Positions 24,336 through 33,876 of a DNA stretch of 64,000 nt are shown here, piece by piece. The stretch is from Iodobacter sp025352645 (lineage in GTDB: Bacteria; Pseudomonadota; Gammaproteobacteria; Burkholderiales; Chitinibacteraceae): contig NZ_JAWQUO010000016.1 of the NCBI RefSeq assembly GCF_033446605.1, forward strand, positions 1 to 64,000, read 5' to 3'. Numbering within the stretch: the first letter of the stretch is position 1; each line of letters opens with the position of its first letter. The notes below the pieces were generated by a model. It saw only the letters and a program-made list of their open reading frames with translations. It was not told where the DNA came from and did not search any database. Both the position numbers and the translations under genes were made by a program.

Positions 24336-25256
24336 TTAGTTGTTTGTCTTAAATATTGTCAATGGATTCATTGATGTATCCCTAAAATAGAGATCATTGG
24401 CTTCAACAGGGCATTGAGCATCGATATCGGCAGGCCATTGCGGTATTTTGCAATAACGCATAGCGAGCCAACGACCGGGGTAAAAAAATCCATAATATAG
24501 GATAATAAATGGATTAAATGGCCCTATTGAGTAAGCTAAGCGATGATAAATAAATTTAAACGTCTCCCGCTGTTGTTTAATCGGCAGGCACGCGGCTATT
24601 TCATCATAAACACGCGCAGGGCCTTCTTCCATATAACGGCGAATAAACTCCCAATAGCCCTTATATTCCTCTCGCCCCGCTTCACCATAACCTAAGGCGG
24701 GAAGCCCAAATGTTTCTAAAATAGTAACACCATCAGGCGCTAATACATGGCATTGAAACTCCCAATCCCTGCCTGTAACAGGGACTTGAGTAATAAATAA
24801 TTTATCCCAAGAGGTAGTGAGTACCGTGCCATCTTGACGAAAAACATGCACTTTTCGCGTTTTACGATTAAGCCTAATAGGGTAATGGGTGTAATTGATT
24901 TCTTTTCGGATTGATTTTGTAAATAACCAGATCAATGGGCTGAAAATAGAAAAAAATAACAGCAAAGAAAGCCAAGATGAAAGTCTTTCATACCTAAGGA
25001 AGACTGAGATATATGAGAAATATATTAGTCCACTTACAATTGCTACTAGCATCAGCGAACACGCGGTAGTCATTCCCCCTTTCCAATAAAAGAATTTATC
25101 AACAACTTCAATATAGCTTGAATTTATTTCAATGACCGTGAGCTCGTGACTGGTTTTTACATCGAGCTTTTTCTTTTGATGCATTTGATTAGCTCTATCC
25201 ATATCAGATAAAGGGCGATTAATTTTATAAGGCTTGAGTAAACCGGTATATTCCAT
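24336..25256 (-). CDS. T6SS immunity-type membrane protein (copy 2)
   Basis: Encodes 306 residues, nearly identical to the neighbour at 25284 except in the membrane-helix region (about 62-110) and a few sites. It has two helices near 60-108, then YPIRLNRKTRKVHVFRQDGT, YWEFIRRYMEEGPARVYDEI and another hydrophobic segment near 250-265. The family looks like DUF6708. As an inner-membrane protein beside a pore-forming effector it probably blocks the pore, as TsiV2 does for VasX in Vibrio. Recent duplication is clear from shared flanking DNA. Confidence 0.72.
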   Translation of the reverse strand: MEYTGLLKPYKINRPLSDMDRANQMHQKKKLDVKTSHELTVIEINSSYIEVVDKFFYWKGGMTTACSLMLVAIVSGLIYFSYISVFLRYERLSSWLSLLLFFSIFSPLIWLFTKSIRKEINYTHYPIRLNRKTRKVHVFRQDGTVLTTSWDKLFITQVPVTGRDWEFQCHVLAPDGVTILETFGLPALGYGEAGREEYKGYWEFIRRYMEEGPARVYDEIAACLPIKQQRETFKFIYHRLAYSIGPFNPFIILYYGFFYPGRWLAMRYCKIPQWPADIDAQCPVEANDLYFRDTSMNPLTIFKTNN

Positions 25257-25283
25257 TTTACTTAATCGCCACTGTGAATTTAT

Positions 25284-26204
25284 TTAGTTGTTTGTCTTAA
25301 ATATTGTCAATGGATTCATTGATGCATCCCTAAAATAGAGATCATTGGCTTCAACAGGGCATTGAGCCTCGATATCGGCAGGCCATTGCGGAATTTTTGA
25401 ATAGCGCATAGCGAGCCAACGACCGGGGTAAAAAAATCCATAATATAGGATAATAAATGGATTAAATGGCCCTATTGAGTAAGCTAAGCGATGATAAATA
25501 AATTTAAACGTCTCCCGCTGTTGTTTAATCGGCAGGCACGCGGCTATTTCATCATAAACACGCGCAGGGCCTTCTTCCATATAGCGGCGAATAAACTCCC
25601 AATAGCCCTTGTACTCCTCTCGCCCTGCCTCACCATAGCCCAAGGCGGGAAGCCCAAATGTTTCTAAAATAGTGATGCCATCAGGTGCTAATACATGGCA
25701 CTGAAACTCCCAATCCCTGCCTGTAACAGGAACTTGAGTAATAAATAATTTATCCCAAGGCGTAGTGAGTACCGTGCCATCTTGACGAAAAACATGCACT
25801 TTACGCGTCTTACGATTAAGCCTGATGGGGTAATGGGTGTAGTTGATTTCTTTTCTGATTGATTTTGTAAAAAGAAAAACAAGGGGTGTCATTACTAAAA
25901 TGACAAACAACATAAGAAACCATGCTTCAACTATTTCTACATTTTTAATTACGGTCACATATATTGAAAATGGCAAGGAGATTACCATCATTGCTAGCAT
26001 TAGAGTACATGCGGTTGTCATTCCTCCTTTCCAATAAAAGAATTTATCAACGACCTCAATATAACTTGAATTAATTTCAATGACCGTGAGTTCGTGACTG
26101 GTTTTTACATCGAGTTTTTTCTTCTGATGCATTTGATTGGCTCTATCCACATCGGATAAAGGGCGATTAATTTTATAAGGTAGAAGTAAACCGGTATATT
26201 CCAT
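25284..26204 (-). CDS. T6SS immunity-type membrane protein (copy 1, next to the effector)
   Basis: Encodes 306 residues and starts one base after the stop of the VasX-like effector gene, so it is the most likely cognate immunity. Layout and motifs are the same as in copy 2; differences cluster in the membrane helices (residues ~64-110), which suggests that these helices set specificity for the effector. Same probable DUF6708 family. The 27 bases between copies 1 and 2 are repeated upstream of the truncated copy. Confidence 0.75.
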   Translation of the reverse strand: MEYTGLLLPYKINRPLSDVDRANQMHQKKKLDVKTSHELTVIEINSSYIEVVDKFFYWKGGMTTACTLMLAMMVISLPFSIYVTVIKNVEIVEAWFLMLFVILVMTPLVFLFTKSIRKEINYTHYPIRLNRKTRKVHVFRQDGTVLTTPWDKLFITQVPVTGRDWEFQCHVLAPDGITILETFGLPALGYGEAGREEYKGYWEFIRRYMEEGPARVYDEIAACLPIKQQRETFKFIYHRLAYSIGPFNPFIILYYGFFYPGRWLAMRYSKIPQWPADIEAQCPVEANDLYFRDASMNPLTIFKTNN

Positions 26205-26205
26205 T

Positions 26206-28677
26206 TTATTGAACCGCCGCCTGAAGTTGCTCTAGCTCTTCTTCTGCACTGTGGTAACTTTTTTTACCCCAATAGCCATTTTCTAGCCATGCCTGTACTT
26301 TATTATCCTTAAATATTTCAATTAATACTGCAATGCCAATCATGGCAAGAATAGCAATCCAACCCGCAAAAGGAATTGCCCCCATCAAGGCAATGTATCC
26401 AATATAAAAACCAAGACCAGAAGAAACAAAATACAGGCTAGCCACGCCAAACTGTTGCTTTTGAGCTGAATCTATAAACTTCATAAAATCCCATCCAGCC
26501 ATAATGAATGCACCAACTAAACCTGCCAGGCGCCCCCCAACACTAGCCACCTTCGCTATTAATGCAACAAACCCACGGCCTGCACTAGGGACGAGAGGAA
26601 GCATTTTCCCCAGCCCTTGCCCCGCAGCATCCGCCAGCGTACCCCAGATGGCCAGTGTACCGGCTTGTAGTCGCCAATTGGCCTCTTGGGCTTCGTGGCT
26701 CATGGCTTTGCTTTTATCTTCTGTCATTTTATTTAAGGCATGGAACTGCCATATGGCCGCAAGCAGCGCACCCACAAAGGGAATAGATCCCTTTGCGATG
26801 GCGGAAGGTTTGGCAAGCGCCGTTTTCCACTCATCAAACACAATAGCGTCTACTTGAACCGGGGTGCGAAGTGAGCCAGCCAAACGTTTTGCATTAGCCG
26901 CAGAAGAAAGGCCAGCAGGCCCAGCCCCGATAGATGGGGCATCGATAAACATGGCAAATTGCGTGCTTTGTGTGCCGCTCAAAGGCACACCCGCCACAGC
27001 CAATCTGCGCATCTCTGTAGCGATTGCTTTTCTCAACTTATGTTCTGGGAGTGTCTGCCCACTTACTCTAGCGAGCTGTTTGATCGCTTTTTTATAAAAC
27101 GCTTCTTTATTTCCGACTACGTTAACAGGCACAAAGGTTTTGCCACTGTGCATGGCCAGTGCAGTCCAGAGTGGGCGAGCGCCGCCATCAATGGCTTTGT
27201 TAAACATATAAATAAATGGCGCATTTAAGCTCAGCAAATAAGGGCTAAGTGCAGAGGCGTGCCCCTCTGCTATTTTTTGTGTAACACCGGTTTGAAAACC
27301 AATGGCCGCATCACCCGGCACACTGAGCGGATCAAGGCTGGTTGTGACCGCTTTTTTAACTTGGTCTTTGAAACTCTTATGATTAAAAACAGTGGCATTC
27401 AATAAGAAATTATCGGGAGTAAATTCACCGGATAATTTTTTAACCATGTGTTCCATACATAGTTTTTTATCCTGAGCGCCTTGGATGACCATATGAGCGG
27501 TGCGAGTATAAACCTCGCCACATGCTAAATCATTGGAGTCGTAGTGACATTCAAAGGCTTTTTTCATTGCGGTGGACTCAAGCCATGCAAGCAGTGCTTT
27601 AGCTAATGGGATAATAATTTTCTCTTGAAAGTCTTTATCTTCTGCTTTGAATTTTACTTGCCATTTCTCCATCGCATCTTCATTGAACTTGGTCCTGTAT
27701 TTTGTTTTCCAAGCATTGTCTGTTGCGACGCGAACCTGCGCGGGTGTGACCGTTCTTAATTTTTCTAGCTGTTTTTCTGAAAAACTAGTGTATGGATTTC
27801 TTTCTTCTTCATCTGCCAAGAAATTTGCGGCGTTTTCTTCTGAATCAAAAGTTTGAGGATAAAGCGCATCTTTCACTTGCAAAATAGCAGTTGAAACCAT
27901 TAAGGGCTGTTTGCGATCACGATGATTGGCAAAATCAAACGCAGATTGTGTCATTAGATGATCTAGTTCAGCCGCTATCCCTGCCGCATCGGCGACAACA
28001 ACAGCAAAGGCTTTCCCTGGAGCAATACGCTCGCATTCTTCAATTAAACGCTGTGATTTGCCTTTTCGATCGTCCGCTAAAAATGGCGAAAAACCAATCG
28101 CTTTTTTGCTTGCTGATTTATCAAGAGCATACTCGATCACCTTAGTACTCACATCCTTGAGAGGAAGGCAATGTTTGGCGTCCACACTGGCGGCATAGGC
28201 TTTTACATCAACACAACGCATATGTTGCTTACGATAATCGGCTGTTTCATGTTGTTTTTGAACGGCATCAGTCCATTGAACGTCGGAGAAGGCAAACCAG
28301 ACATTGGTGGCTTTTTTTGCGTTTGGAATAGTAATGCAGCTGGCAATTTCTCGGTGACCTTCAGTCTTGCAATTAAAAGGTTCTTTAGGCGTGACGATAA
28401 CCGCGCCTGGCTTTGTGTTTAATTTGAAATAATAGCCATCTGGCGTCACAAAATAATGATCCCAATGCTTACGCGCTTCATCATAAACATTGAGGTAACC
28501 ACTACGTAATACCCGCAGCGTGTATTGCCCTGCGGTATCAGGAATATTAATAGAGGGCTTGTTTGTGACTATCGGCGCTCCTTTTTGAGGACGCGCAATC
28601 GCATAACGCAGCGGTAAAATAGGCACGCCGCGTTTCTCACAGAAGTCGCAGCTTGGGGTACTTTTCTTATCTGCCAT
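26206..28677 (-). CDS. VasX-like pore-forming T6SS effector
   Basis: Encodes 823 residues. The N-terminus (CDFCEKRGVPILPLRYAIARP in its first ~30 residues) is the hallmark of the VasX N-terminal / BTH_I2691 effector family. The middle is soluble and helical. The last ~170 residues hold several hydrophobic helices (about 685-715, 735-760, 762-790), as in colicin-like VasX, which forms pores in the target inner membrane. It lies in the order VgrG, DUF4123 adaptor, effector, immunity. The DUF4123 protein should load it on the VgrG tip. The start overlaps the adaptor stop by 11 bases. Confidence 0.88.
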   Translation of the reverse strand: MADKKSTPSCDFCEKRGVPILPLRYAIARPQKGAPIVTNKPSINIPDTAGQYTLRVLRSGYLNVYDEARKHWDHYFVTPDGYYFKLNTKPGAVIVTPKEPFNCKTEGHREIASCITIPNAKKATNVWFAFSDVQWTDAVQKQHETADYRKQHMRCVDVKAYAASVDAKHCLPLKDVSTKVIEYALDKSASKKAIGFSPFLADDRKGKSQRLIEECERIAPGKAFAVVVADAAGIAAELDHLMTQSAFDFANHRDRKQPLMVSTAILQVKDALYPQTFDSEENAANFLADEEERNPYTSFSEKQLEKLRTVTPAQVRVATDNAWKTKYRTKFNEDAMEKWQVKFKAEDKDFQEKIIIPLAKALLAWLESTAMKKAFECHYDSNDLACGEVYTRTAHMVIQGAQDKKLCMEHMVKKLSGEFTPDNFLLNATVFNHKSFKDQVKKAVTTSLDPLSVPGDAAIGFQTGVTQKIAEGHASALSPYLLSLNAPFIYMFNKAIDGGARPLWTALAMHSGKTFVPVNVVGNKEAFYKKAIKQLARVSGQTLPEHKLRKAIATEMRRLAVAGVPLSGTQSTQFAMFIDAPSIGAGPAGLSSAANAKRLAGSLRTPVQVDAIVFDEWKTALAKPSAIAKGSIPFVGALLAAIWQFHALNKMTEDKSKAMSHEAQEANWRLQAGTLAIWGTLADAAGQGLGKMLPLVPSAGRGFVALIAKVASVGGRLAGLVGAFIMAGWDFMKFIDSAQKQQFGVASLYFVSSGLGFYIGYIALMGAIPFAGWIAILAMIGIAVLIEIFKDNKVQAWLENGYWGKKSYHSAEEELEQLQAAVQ

Positions 28678-29611
28678 TGTTGGCCTTTAGGGGTAATTGA
28701 GTAGCGTACATTTTGGAATGGGTGTCTCTTTGAATGATTTCCCACTGCTCCTTGGGTATTTCATTGAGCGCATCAACGATGCTGGCATCTGGCTCATTGC
28801 GGTCCAAGCCTGCAATCGCGGCCAGAGCAATTGGATGCTCATCAAACGCTAGCCCACAATGGATGCCTAGGCAGGCATAGGCAACCAACTCTTCGGTACG
28901 AAAAAGTTGATGTTTACTTTGCCCTTGGTAGACCAAAGCATCCAATAACTCACTTTGAGCTTGTGCTTGCAAGAATGTAAGCCATCCTAAGTGAGCCAAA
29001 GCCCTGTTCACAATCCCCATTCTTAATAGTGCAGGCCAGCGCAGAGCAAGGTGTGGTGTTTCCACCGTCTCCAGCATTACCGGGGAAAGTGGCCGAGTCA
29101 CTACCCAATCGCCATAGAGGCAAACGCTCCATTGCTTTACGGGGCCAAAAAGCCTTGCCACTTCTCTTGCCCCTAAAACGCGAGGAAGTTGTATCCATAC
29201 ACGCGGATCAACAAGGCGCAACCAGCCTGATTGCTGAAGGTAACGGCGATACTGAATGTCACTCAGATGCTTGCTAAGTTGTTTGATATCACAATCGGCG
29301 ATCAGCAAGGCGGCTATTGGGCTGGCTTTTTTTTGCTCTTGAAGCTCAATGAGCTGCTCAAACATAGCCAATCTAACTTTTTCATCAAGAGCCCATAAAT
29401 CGAGTGCCAGCGGCATTAAACCGACGTCTTTTGCCAGTTGTTTGGGGACCAGTGGCACGAAGGATAAATCAGCGGGCAGCATTTCACGCTGCTCGGCCAA
29501 AATAAGCGCATACCTGTGAGCTTGCAGAAATGACATTTGCAATACTTGTGTGCGAGGAGCCCCACTTTGCTCTGTTTCAGAACGATCGTTCGGGGCGGCA
29601 TATTCAAACAT
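28667..29611 (-). CDS. DUF4123 T6SS effector adaptor
   Basis: Encodes 314 residues with features of the DUF4123 adaptor (Tap/TEC) family: alternating beta and helix in the first ~130, WIQLPRVLGAREVARLFGPV, VCLYGDWVVTRPLSP. These chaperones bind one effector and its VgrG. The gene lies between VgrG and the VasX-like effector, overlapping the latter by 11 bases, so its client is clear from context. In Vibrio the equivalent is VasW. Confidence 0.85.
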   Translation of the reverse strand: MFEYAAPNDRSETEQSGAPRTQVLQMSFLQAHRYALILAEQREMLPADLSFVPLVPKQLAKDVGLMPLALDLWALDEKVRLAMFEQLIELQEQKKASPIAALLIADCDIKQLSKHLSDIQYRRYLQQSGWLRLVDPRVWIQLPRVLGAREVARLFGPVKQWSVCLYGDWVVTRPLSPVMLETVETPHLALRWPALLRMGIVNRALAHLGWLTFLQAQAQSELLDALVYQGQSKHQLFRTEELVAYACLGIHCGLAFDEHPIALAAIAGLDRNEPDASIVDALNEIPKEQWEIIQRDTHSKMYATQLPLKANNGR

Positions 29612-29646
29612 GTTTAAGGCTCTTTATGGTTAAGCAGATTACCATT

Positions 29647-32292
29647 TCATTTACTCGACACAATGGCATCACCACCTGATGCCGCTGAGGCGGCCTGCAT
29701 TTCACAGAGCGTCCCTTTGAATTTAATAGGAGGCATATTTAAGCTGGCTGGCCCGCTCATCTCATGGCTCGCGCCTTTAATACTCACTTCCCCCGGACAA
29801 TGGATTTCTATATTGCCGCCTTTTAGCCGGATATAACCGCCTCCCGCTGTGAAGAGCACTTCATCCCCTGCGGCGATTTCTACTTTTTCTTTGCAGGCGG
29901 TGATTTTTACGTTTTTGTCTGCGGTGATTTCTACGTCGTCGCTTTGCGCTTGCAGCTGGATTTTACCTTTGGCAGCGATGAGTTTGAGTGCGACTTTATC
30001 TTTTATCCCGGCCACAAACAGGCTGATGTGCTGGCCAACGTTGTGTATCCAGCGGCGGCCAGAGGTTTGGTTGGTATCACGCTGGGCGACCAGATCTAGG
30101 TTTGTGCCTGCGGCAATCGTCTGGCTTTGCGGAGTGGTGATGGCTACACCATCTTCGCCGTGCAGCAGGATGATTTTTTGCTGGCCTGCTTGGTCTTTGG
30201 ATTTAGTTTTACCGTCTTTGTCGGTATTGCTGCCTGCTTCAAGGCTTTTGCTAGCGTGTACGTGGTGGTGCAAGTGGCCGGTGGTGGCTTTGTCGCCTGC
30301 GCTGTTGTCGGGTTTTACCGTTTTATCGCCTTCACCGGTTTCAATGGTGTCAGCGAGTTGGTTGGTGGCGGTTTCGCCAAGGCTTTGGGCGAGAGCAAGG
30401 GCGGATTCCAGCTGGCTTTGCGCTGGGCTGTGGTCTAGCTGTTTGCCGCTGGCGCCAGCTTTGGTTTCAGTGCTGATTAGTAAGCCACTGGCGCGGATTG
30501 CGCCTTGTTTGTCGCTGCGTAGCTCAAAGCCTTCGCCGCGTGGCTCGCCTTTACCGTCGGTACGCGGGTGGATTAGGTAGCCAAGGTTGAGCTGGGTTTT
30601 GCCGTGCTCGCTAGATAATTTGGTGCGCACTTCACCTTTGCTATCGTCAAACAGTAGCTCGCCGTATTGGCCACCTTCGTGTTCTTTTGTTTTGATACCG
30701 GATAACGTTTTATTGGCGGGCAATGCGCCAGCGCCGCTGAACGCGGGCACTGGATGGCTGCCGTTATAGACAACGCCAGTGACGACAGGGCGATCGATAT
30801 CCCCCTCAATAAAGCTTACGGTTACTTCTTGGCCGACGCGCGGGATGAACTGATGTCCAAAGCCTGCACCGGCCGATGGCGCGGCAACGCGTATCCAGCA
30901 GGATGATTTATCGTCTAGGTTTGCGCCAAAATCGGGGTGCTCGGCGGCGCGTTGCCAGTGAAACTGCACCTTAATCCGGCCTTGCTCATCGGTGTGCACT
31001 TCTGATCCGGCAGGGCCCACTACGGTGGCGGTTTGTAAGCCACGGCTTTTAGGCTTGCTTTGCTCTGCATGGGCAAAATGTGGCATAACCGGCTGGCCAC
31101 GTCTTTGCGCAGTGAAGTCGGCTTGATAAGGTTTAGCGCTAGCCGCCACCAACAGGCCTGGCGCAACTAGGCCAAGTTGCTGGGTTAAATCTACGGGCAG
31201 ATTATTATGTGCGGTAAATTTAAGCTCGGTTACGGCAAATTCCCGCTGTTCGGCGCTGTCCCACTCATGGGCGGGGTGGTCTTCCAGGCGAAACCATTGG
31301 CCAGCTTGCAAGCTGCGCAAAGTGCCAGAGCCGTTAAAAGATTTCTTTCGTCCATCATGCGCTTGCTGGCGTAGTAGCGCGTAGTGGCTTAAGCCCTCTG
31401 CATCGCGGGCGTAATAAAGCGCTTGTGGGTCATAGTCTTCTAAGCTGGCCTGCAGCTGCTGGCCACCATCGCCTTGGTCGATACGGCTTTCATCAAAGCT
31501 TTGGTGGGTGGTGGTGGCTTTGTAATCGAAACTGGCTAAAGAAACAGAGTTGCTACCCACTTGCCGCTGGGTTGTCCATTCGGTAAGAGAATCTGACTCT
31601 TCCGTAGCGGAAGCCCTATGAAAGCGCACTTGCATCTCCTGCGCTTCAGGAAGCGCAAAGGCATCATCAAAGATCAGCAGTTGTACCTGCGGATTATCCC
31701 CAGCCAGATGCTCAAATCGCCACGCCAAACCTTCCTCTGCCAATAAACGGGTTATAAACTCAAAGTCAGACTCACGATACTGTATACAGTAAGAGCGCGG
31801 TAAGTAGCTGCCAGAGAGTTTAAGATCCAGCGTTTGCACTGAGGCAAACACAGGGTTTGTGGCCTGATGCTCGGCCAGTATCTGTTTCACAATATCGACG
31901 GTTGACAAATCTTGGAAGACCCGAGAAGTGCGGCGGTATCGGAGCAGCGCAAACGGGGGCTCTACCGTCAGTAAATATTGAGCAAAGCCACCATCAGAGC
32001 CCAGCAATTGCGCTTGGGAGATAACGCCACAGCGCTCAATCTCGCGGCCATTGGCATCGGCTACCGATAAGACAATAGGCAGGCCAAGTAAGGATTTAAG
32101 CTCTAATCCGCCATCGGACGATAAGCAATCAATTTGGTAGCGGTAAGCTTGATTGATCCCTTCACGGCCTTCCACTCGCTGCGGTAAAAGCTGTTCACCC
32201 CAAGCGGCACCGTCCCCTAACTGTAAGGAAATCAAGCGCTGATCTTGGCTAAACGCAGCGGCAAAAGAAGCAAGCAGATCATTCAAACTCAT
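29647..32292 (-). CDS. vgrG: VgrG (TssI) spike protein
   Basis: Encodes 881 residues. The N-terminal ~400 form the gp27-like part (ISLQLGDGAAWGEQLLP, YCIQYRESDFEFITRLLAEEG, RFHRASATEESDSLTEW), followed by the gp5-like OB fold (TATVVGPAGSEVHTDEQGRI KVQFHWQR with a break here, PSAGAGFGHQFIPRVGQEV) and a C-terminal DUF2345 needle (GRRWIHNVGQHISLF). It trimerises as the puncturing tip of the T6SS. No catalytic extension is visible. It heads an operon with the adaptor, a VasX-like effector and immunity genes. It is very similar to the gene at 49039. Confidence 0.95.
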   Translation of the reverse strand: MSLNDLLASFAAAFSQDQRLISLQLGDGAAWGEQLLPQRVEGREGINQAYRYQIDCLSSDGGLELKSLLGLPIVLSVADANGREIERCGVISQAQLLGSDGGFAQYLLTVEPPFALLRYRRTSRVFQDLSTVDIVKQILAEHQATNPVFASVQTLDLKLSGSYLPRSYCIQYRESDFEFITRLLAEEGLAWRFEHLAGDNPQVQLLIFDDAFALPEAQEMQVRFHRASATEESDSLTEWTTQRQVGSNSVSLASFDYKATTTHQSFDESRIDQGDGGQQLQASLEDYDPQALYYARDAEGLSHYALLRQQAHDGRKKSFNGSGTLRSLQAGQWFRLEDHPAHEWDSAEQREFAVTELKFTAHNNLPVDLTQQLGLVAPGLLVAASAKPYQADFTAQRRGQPVMPHFAHAEQSKPKSRGLQTATVVGPAGSEVHTDEQGRIKVQFHWQRAAEHPDFGANLDDKSSCWIRVAAPSAGAGFGHQFIPRVGQEVTVSFIEGDIDRPVVTGVVYNGSHPVPAFSGAGALPANKTLSGIKTKEHEGGQYGELLFDDSKGEVRTKLSSEHGKTQLNLGYLIHPRTDGKGEPRGEGFELRSDKQGAIRASGLLISTETKAGASGKQLDHSPAQSQLESALALAQSLGETATNQLADTIETGEGDKTVKPDNSAGDKATTGHLHHHVHASKSLEAGSNTDKDGKTKSKDQAGQQKIILLHGEDGVAITTPQSQTIAAGTNLDLVAQRDTNQTSGRRWIHNVGQHISLFVAGIKDKVALKLIAAKGKIQLQAQSDDVEITADKNVKITACKEKVEIAAGDEVLFTAGGGYIRLKGGNIEIHCPGEVSIKGASHEMSGPASLNMPPIKFKGTLCEMQAASAASGGDAIVSSK

Positions 32293-32902
32293 GATAAATC
32301 AACATTTTATGGCAAGCGCAAAATATTACACGAAGCTTTAACTTAGCTACTTTAGAATTTACCCTGTTTGTGTATATTTACTATTTAACCAATCATATCT
32401 TGTAAGTAAAACAGTGTAGGTACTTAATTTTACGAGGTAGAAATTAAACAAATAAAGAGATTTATTTAGCCTTGTGGATCAATTCAGCCATGCTCCATGA
32501 ACCCACCGCCGAAATGGTGAGATTGAATCCCGTTTTAATGCCGACGCTGCCGATATTGTCTTTCAACATGTTTTGATCCATAAAAAAATCCGCATCGAGG
32601 CGGGCGAGGTTTATTCATTAAAAGGTGGCTTTATGCGTTGAAACGGCATTTTCTAATGCAGTGATCAAGACCAGTTTCTTAACGGTGGGCTTTGCTAATC
32701 ACTCGCTCAAGGCTAATTGACCAGCCATTGGCACCCAATACAAAGCGACAAACCGTTGTCTAAATCCCCTGCAAAGCTTAGTCATTGAAACGTTAACTGC
32801 ATTCATGCAAAAAATGCAGCAATGGATTGCAATAATGTCAATTTACACAACAGTAAGGCTTGCGGGACGATAGGGCTATCTTCTTATGAGAGCCCCACCA
32901 TC
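32293..32902. other. Intergenic region with one doubtful small ORF
   Basis: A 39-codon minus-strand ORF at 32462-32581 (starting MDQNMLKDNIGSVGIKTG) has only a weak GCGGAT upstream. It could be a small peptide gene or a remnant; I do not annotate it as a gene. The rest probably holds promoters of vgrG and of the transporter gene at 32903. Confidence 0.3.
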
Positions 32903-33808
32903 ATGCGAACAATCACCCATGCAGCCCCAGCCGCAGCCAACTTTTCTTTCTTCCCCCTGCTGGCCGTCCTGATCTGGACAGGCAACACGCTGGTCACTAA
33001 AGCCGCCGCCGTGGTGATAGAGCCAGCGGCCATTGCTTTTTACCGCTGGCTGCTGGCGGGGTTAGTTTTAACGCCGTTTGTATTGCGCGCCGTATGGCGA
33101 CAACGCGCTATGGTGGCGGCCCACTGGCCCAAGCTCGCTTTCTTAGGATGTTTAGGAATGGGCATGTATCAGGGGCTGGCTTATGAAGCGGCAAAAACCA
33201 CCTCGGCCATCCATATGGGCGTGGTGGTGGCTTTAATGCCACTGTTTTCCACCTTGCTAGCCAGCCTATTTGCAGGCGAAGCGCTCAGTGCATCGCGGCT
33301 TGGCGGCGTGGGATTATCGCTCTTGGGCCTCTTGATACTCTGCACCCACGGCCAGCCTGCCACTTTACTGCACGGCGCAGTGCAGCTCGGCGATGGATTA
33401 ATGCTGATCGCAGTGGCATCAAACGCGCTCTACGGCGTATTACTGAAACGCTGGGCGCTGCCGTTATCAACGTGGCAGCAGCTGTATGTGCAGGCCGGAT
33501 TTGGCATTTTGATGCTACTGCCCTTCTGGTGGCTAGCCCCCGCATCGCCCATCACCGCGCAAAATATCCCGCTGATTTTGTACGCTGGCATCCCCGCCTC
33601 CATCGGCGCACCGTTTTGCTGGATAAGTGGCATAAAAATCCTCGGCCCCGCCCGCGCCAGCCTCTACATGAACCTACTCCCCCTCTTTGTAGCACTAGCC
33701 GCATCCACCCTCATGGGCGAACAACTTTATGCTTACCATGCGATTGGCGGAACACTGGCGCTAGCGGGGGTTTGGTGGGGGCAAAGGGTGGTATTAAGCC
33801 CCGCATAA
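32903..33808 (+). CDS. EamA-family (DMT) transporter
   Basis: Encodes 301 residues from the ATG at 32903; a longer ORF from 32822 adds 27 polar residues before the first helix and is unlikely. Ten membrane helices are arranged as two EamA repeats: LLAVLIWTGNTLVTKAAA and AIAFYRWLLAGLVLTP in the first, GFGILMLLPFW and ASIGAPFCWISGIKILGPARAS in the second. Such proteins export metabolites or amino acids; the substrate cannot be told. It is a single-gene unit followed by a hairpin. Confidence 0.85.
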   Translation: MRTITHAAPAAANFSFFPLLAVLIWTGNTLVTKAAAVVIEPAAIAFYRWLLAGLVLTPFVLRAVWRQRAMVAAHWPKLAFLGCLGMGMYQGLAYEAAKTTSAIHMGVVVALMPLFSTLLASLFAGEALSASRLGGVGLSLLGLLILCTHGQPATLLHGAVQLGDGLMLIAVASNALYGVLLKRWALPLSTWQQLYVQAGFGILMLLPFWWLAPASPITAQNIPLILYAGIPASIGAPFCWISGIKILGPARASLYMNLLPLFVALAASTLMGEQLYAYHAIGGTLALAGVWWGQRVVLSPA

Positions 33809-33811
33809 TGG

Positions 33812-33839
33812 TTTGCGAAGTTCATGATAACTTCGCAAA
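33812..33839 (+). terminator. Hairpin after the EamA gene
   Basis: TTTGCGAAGTT and its exact complement around a 6-base loop start 3 bases after the stop codon. There is no T-run, so it may act as a weak terminator or a 3'-end stabiliser. Confidence 0.45.
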
Positions 33840-33876
33840 GTCATCTTAAGACTTAGTTTATAGAGCGCATAAATAA

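Noticed and set aside
29849..30580. Long plus-strand ORF antisense to vgrG
   Set aside because: A shadow of the highly conserved vgrG frame; the translation has no family features.
32462..32581. 39-codon minus-strand ORF that looks peptide-like
   Set aside because: Only a weak upstream signal and no homologue known to me; kept as a remark, not a gene.
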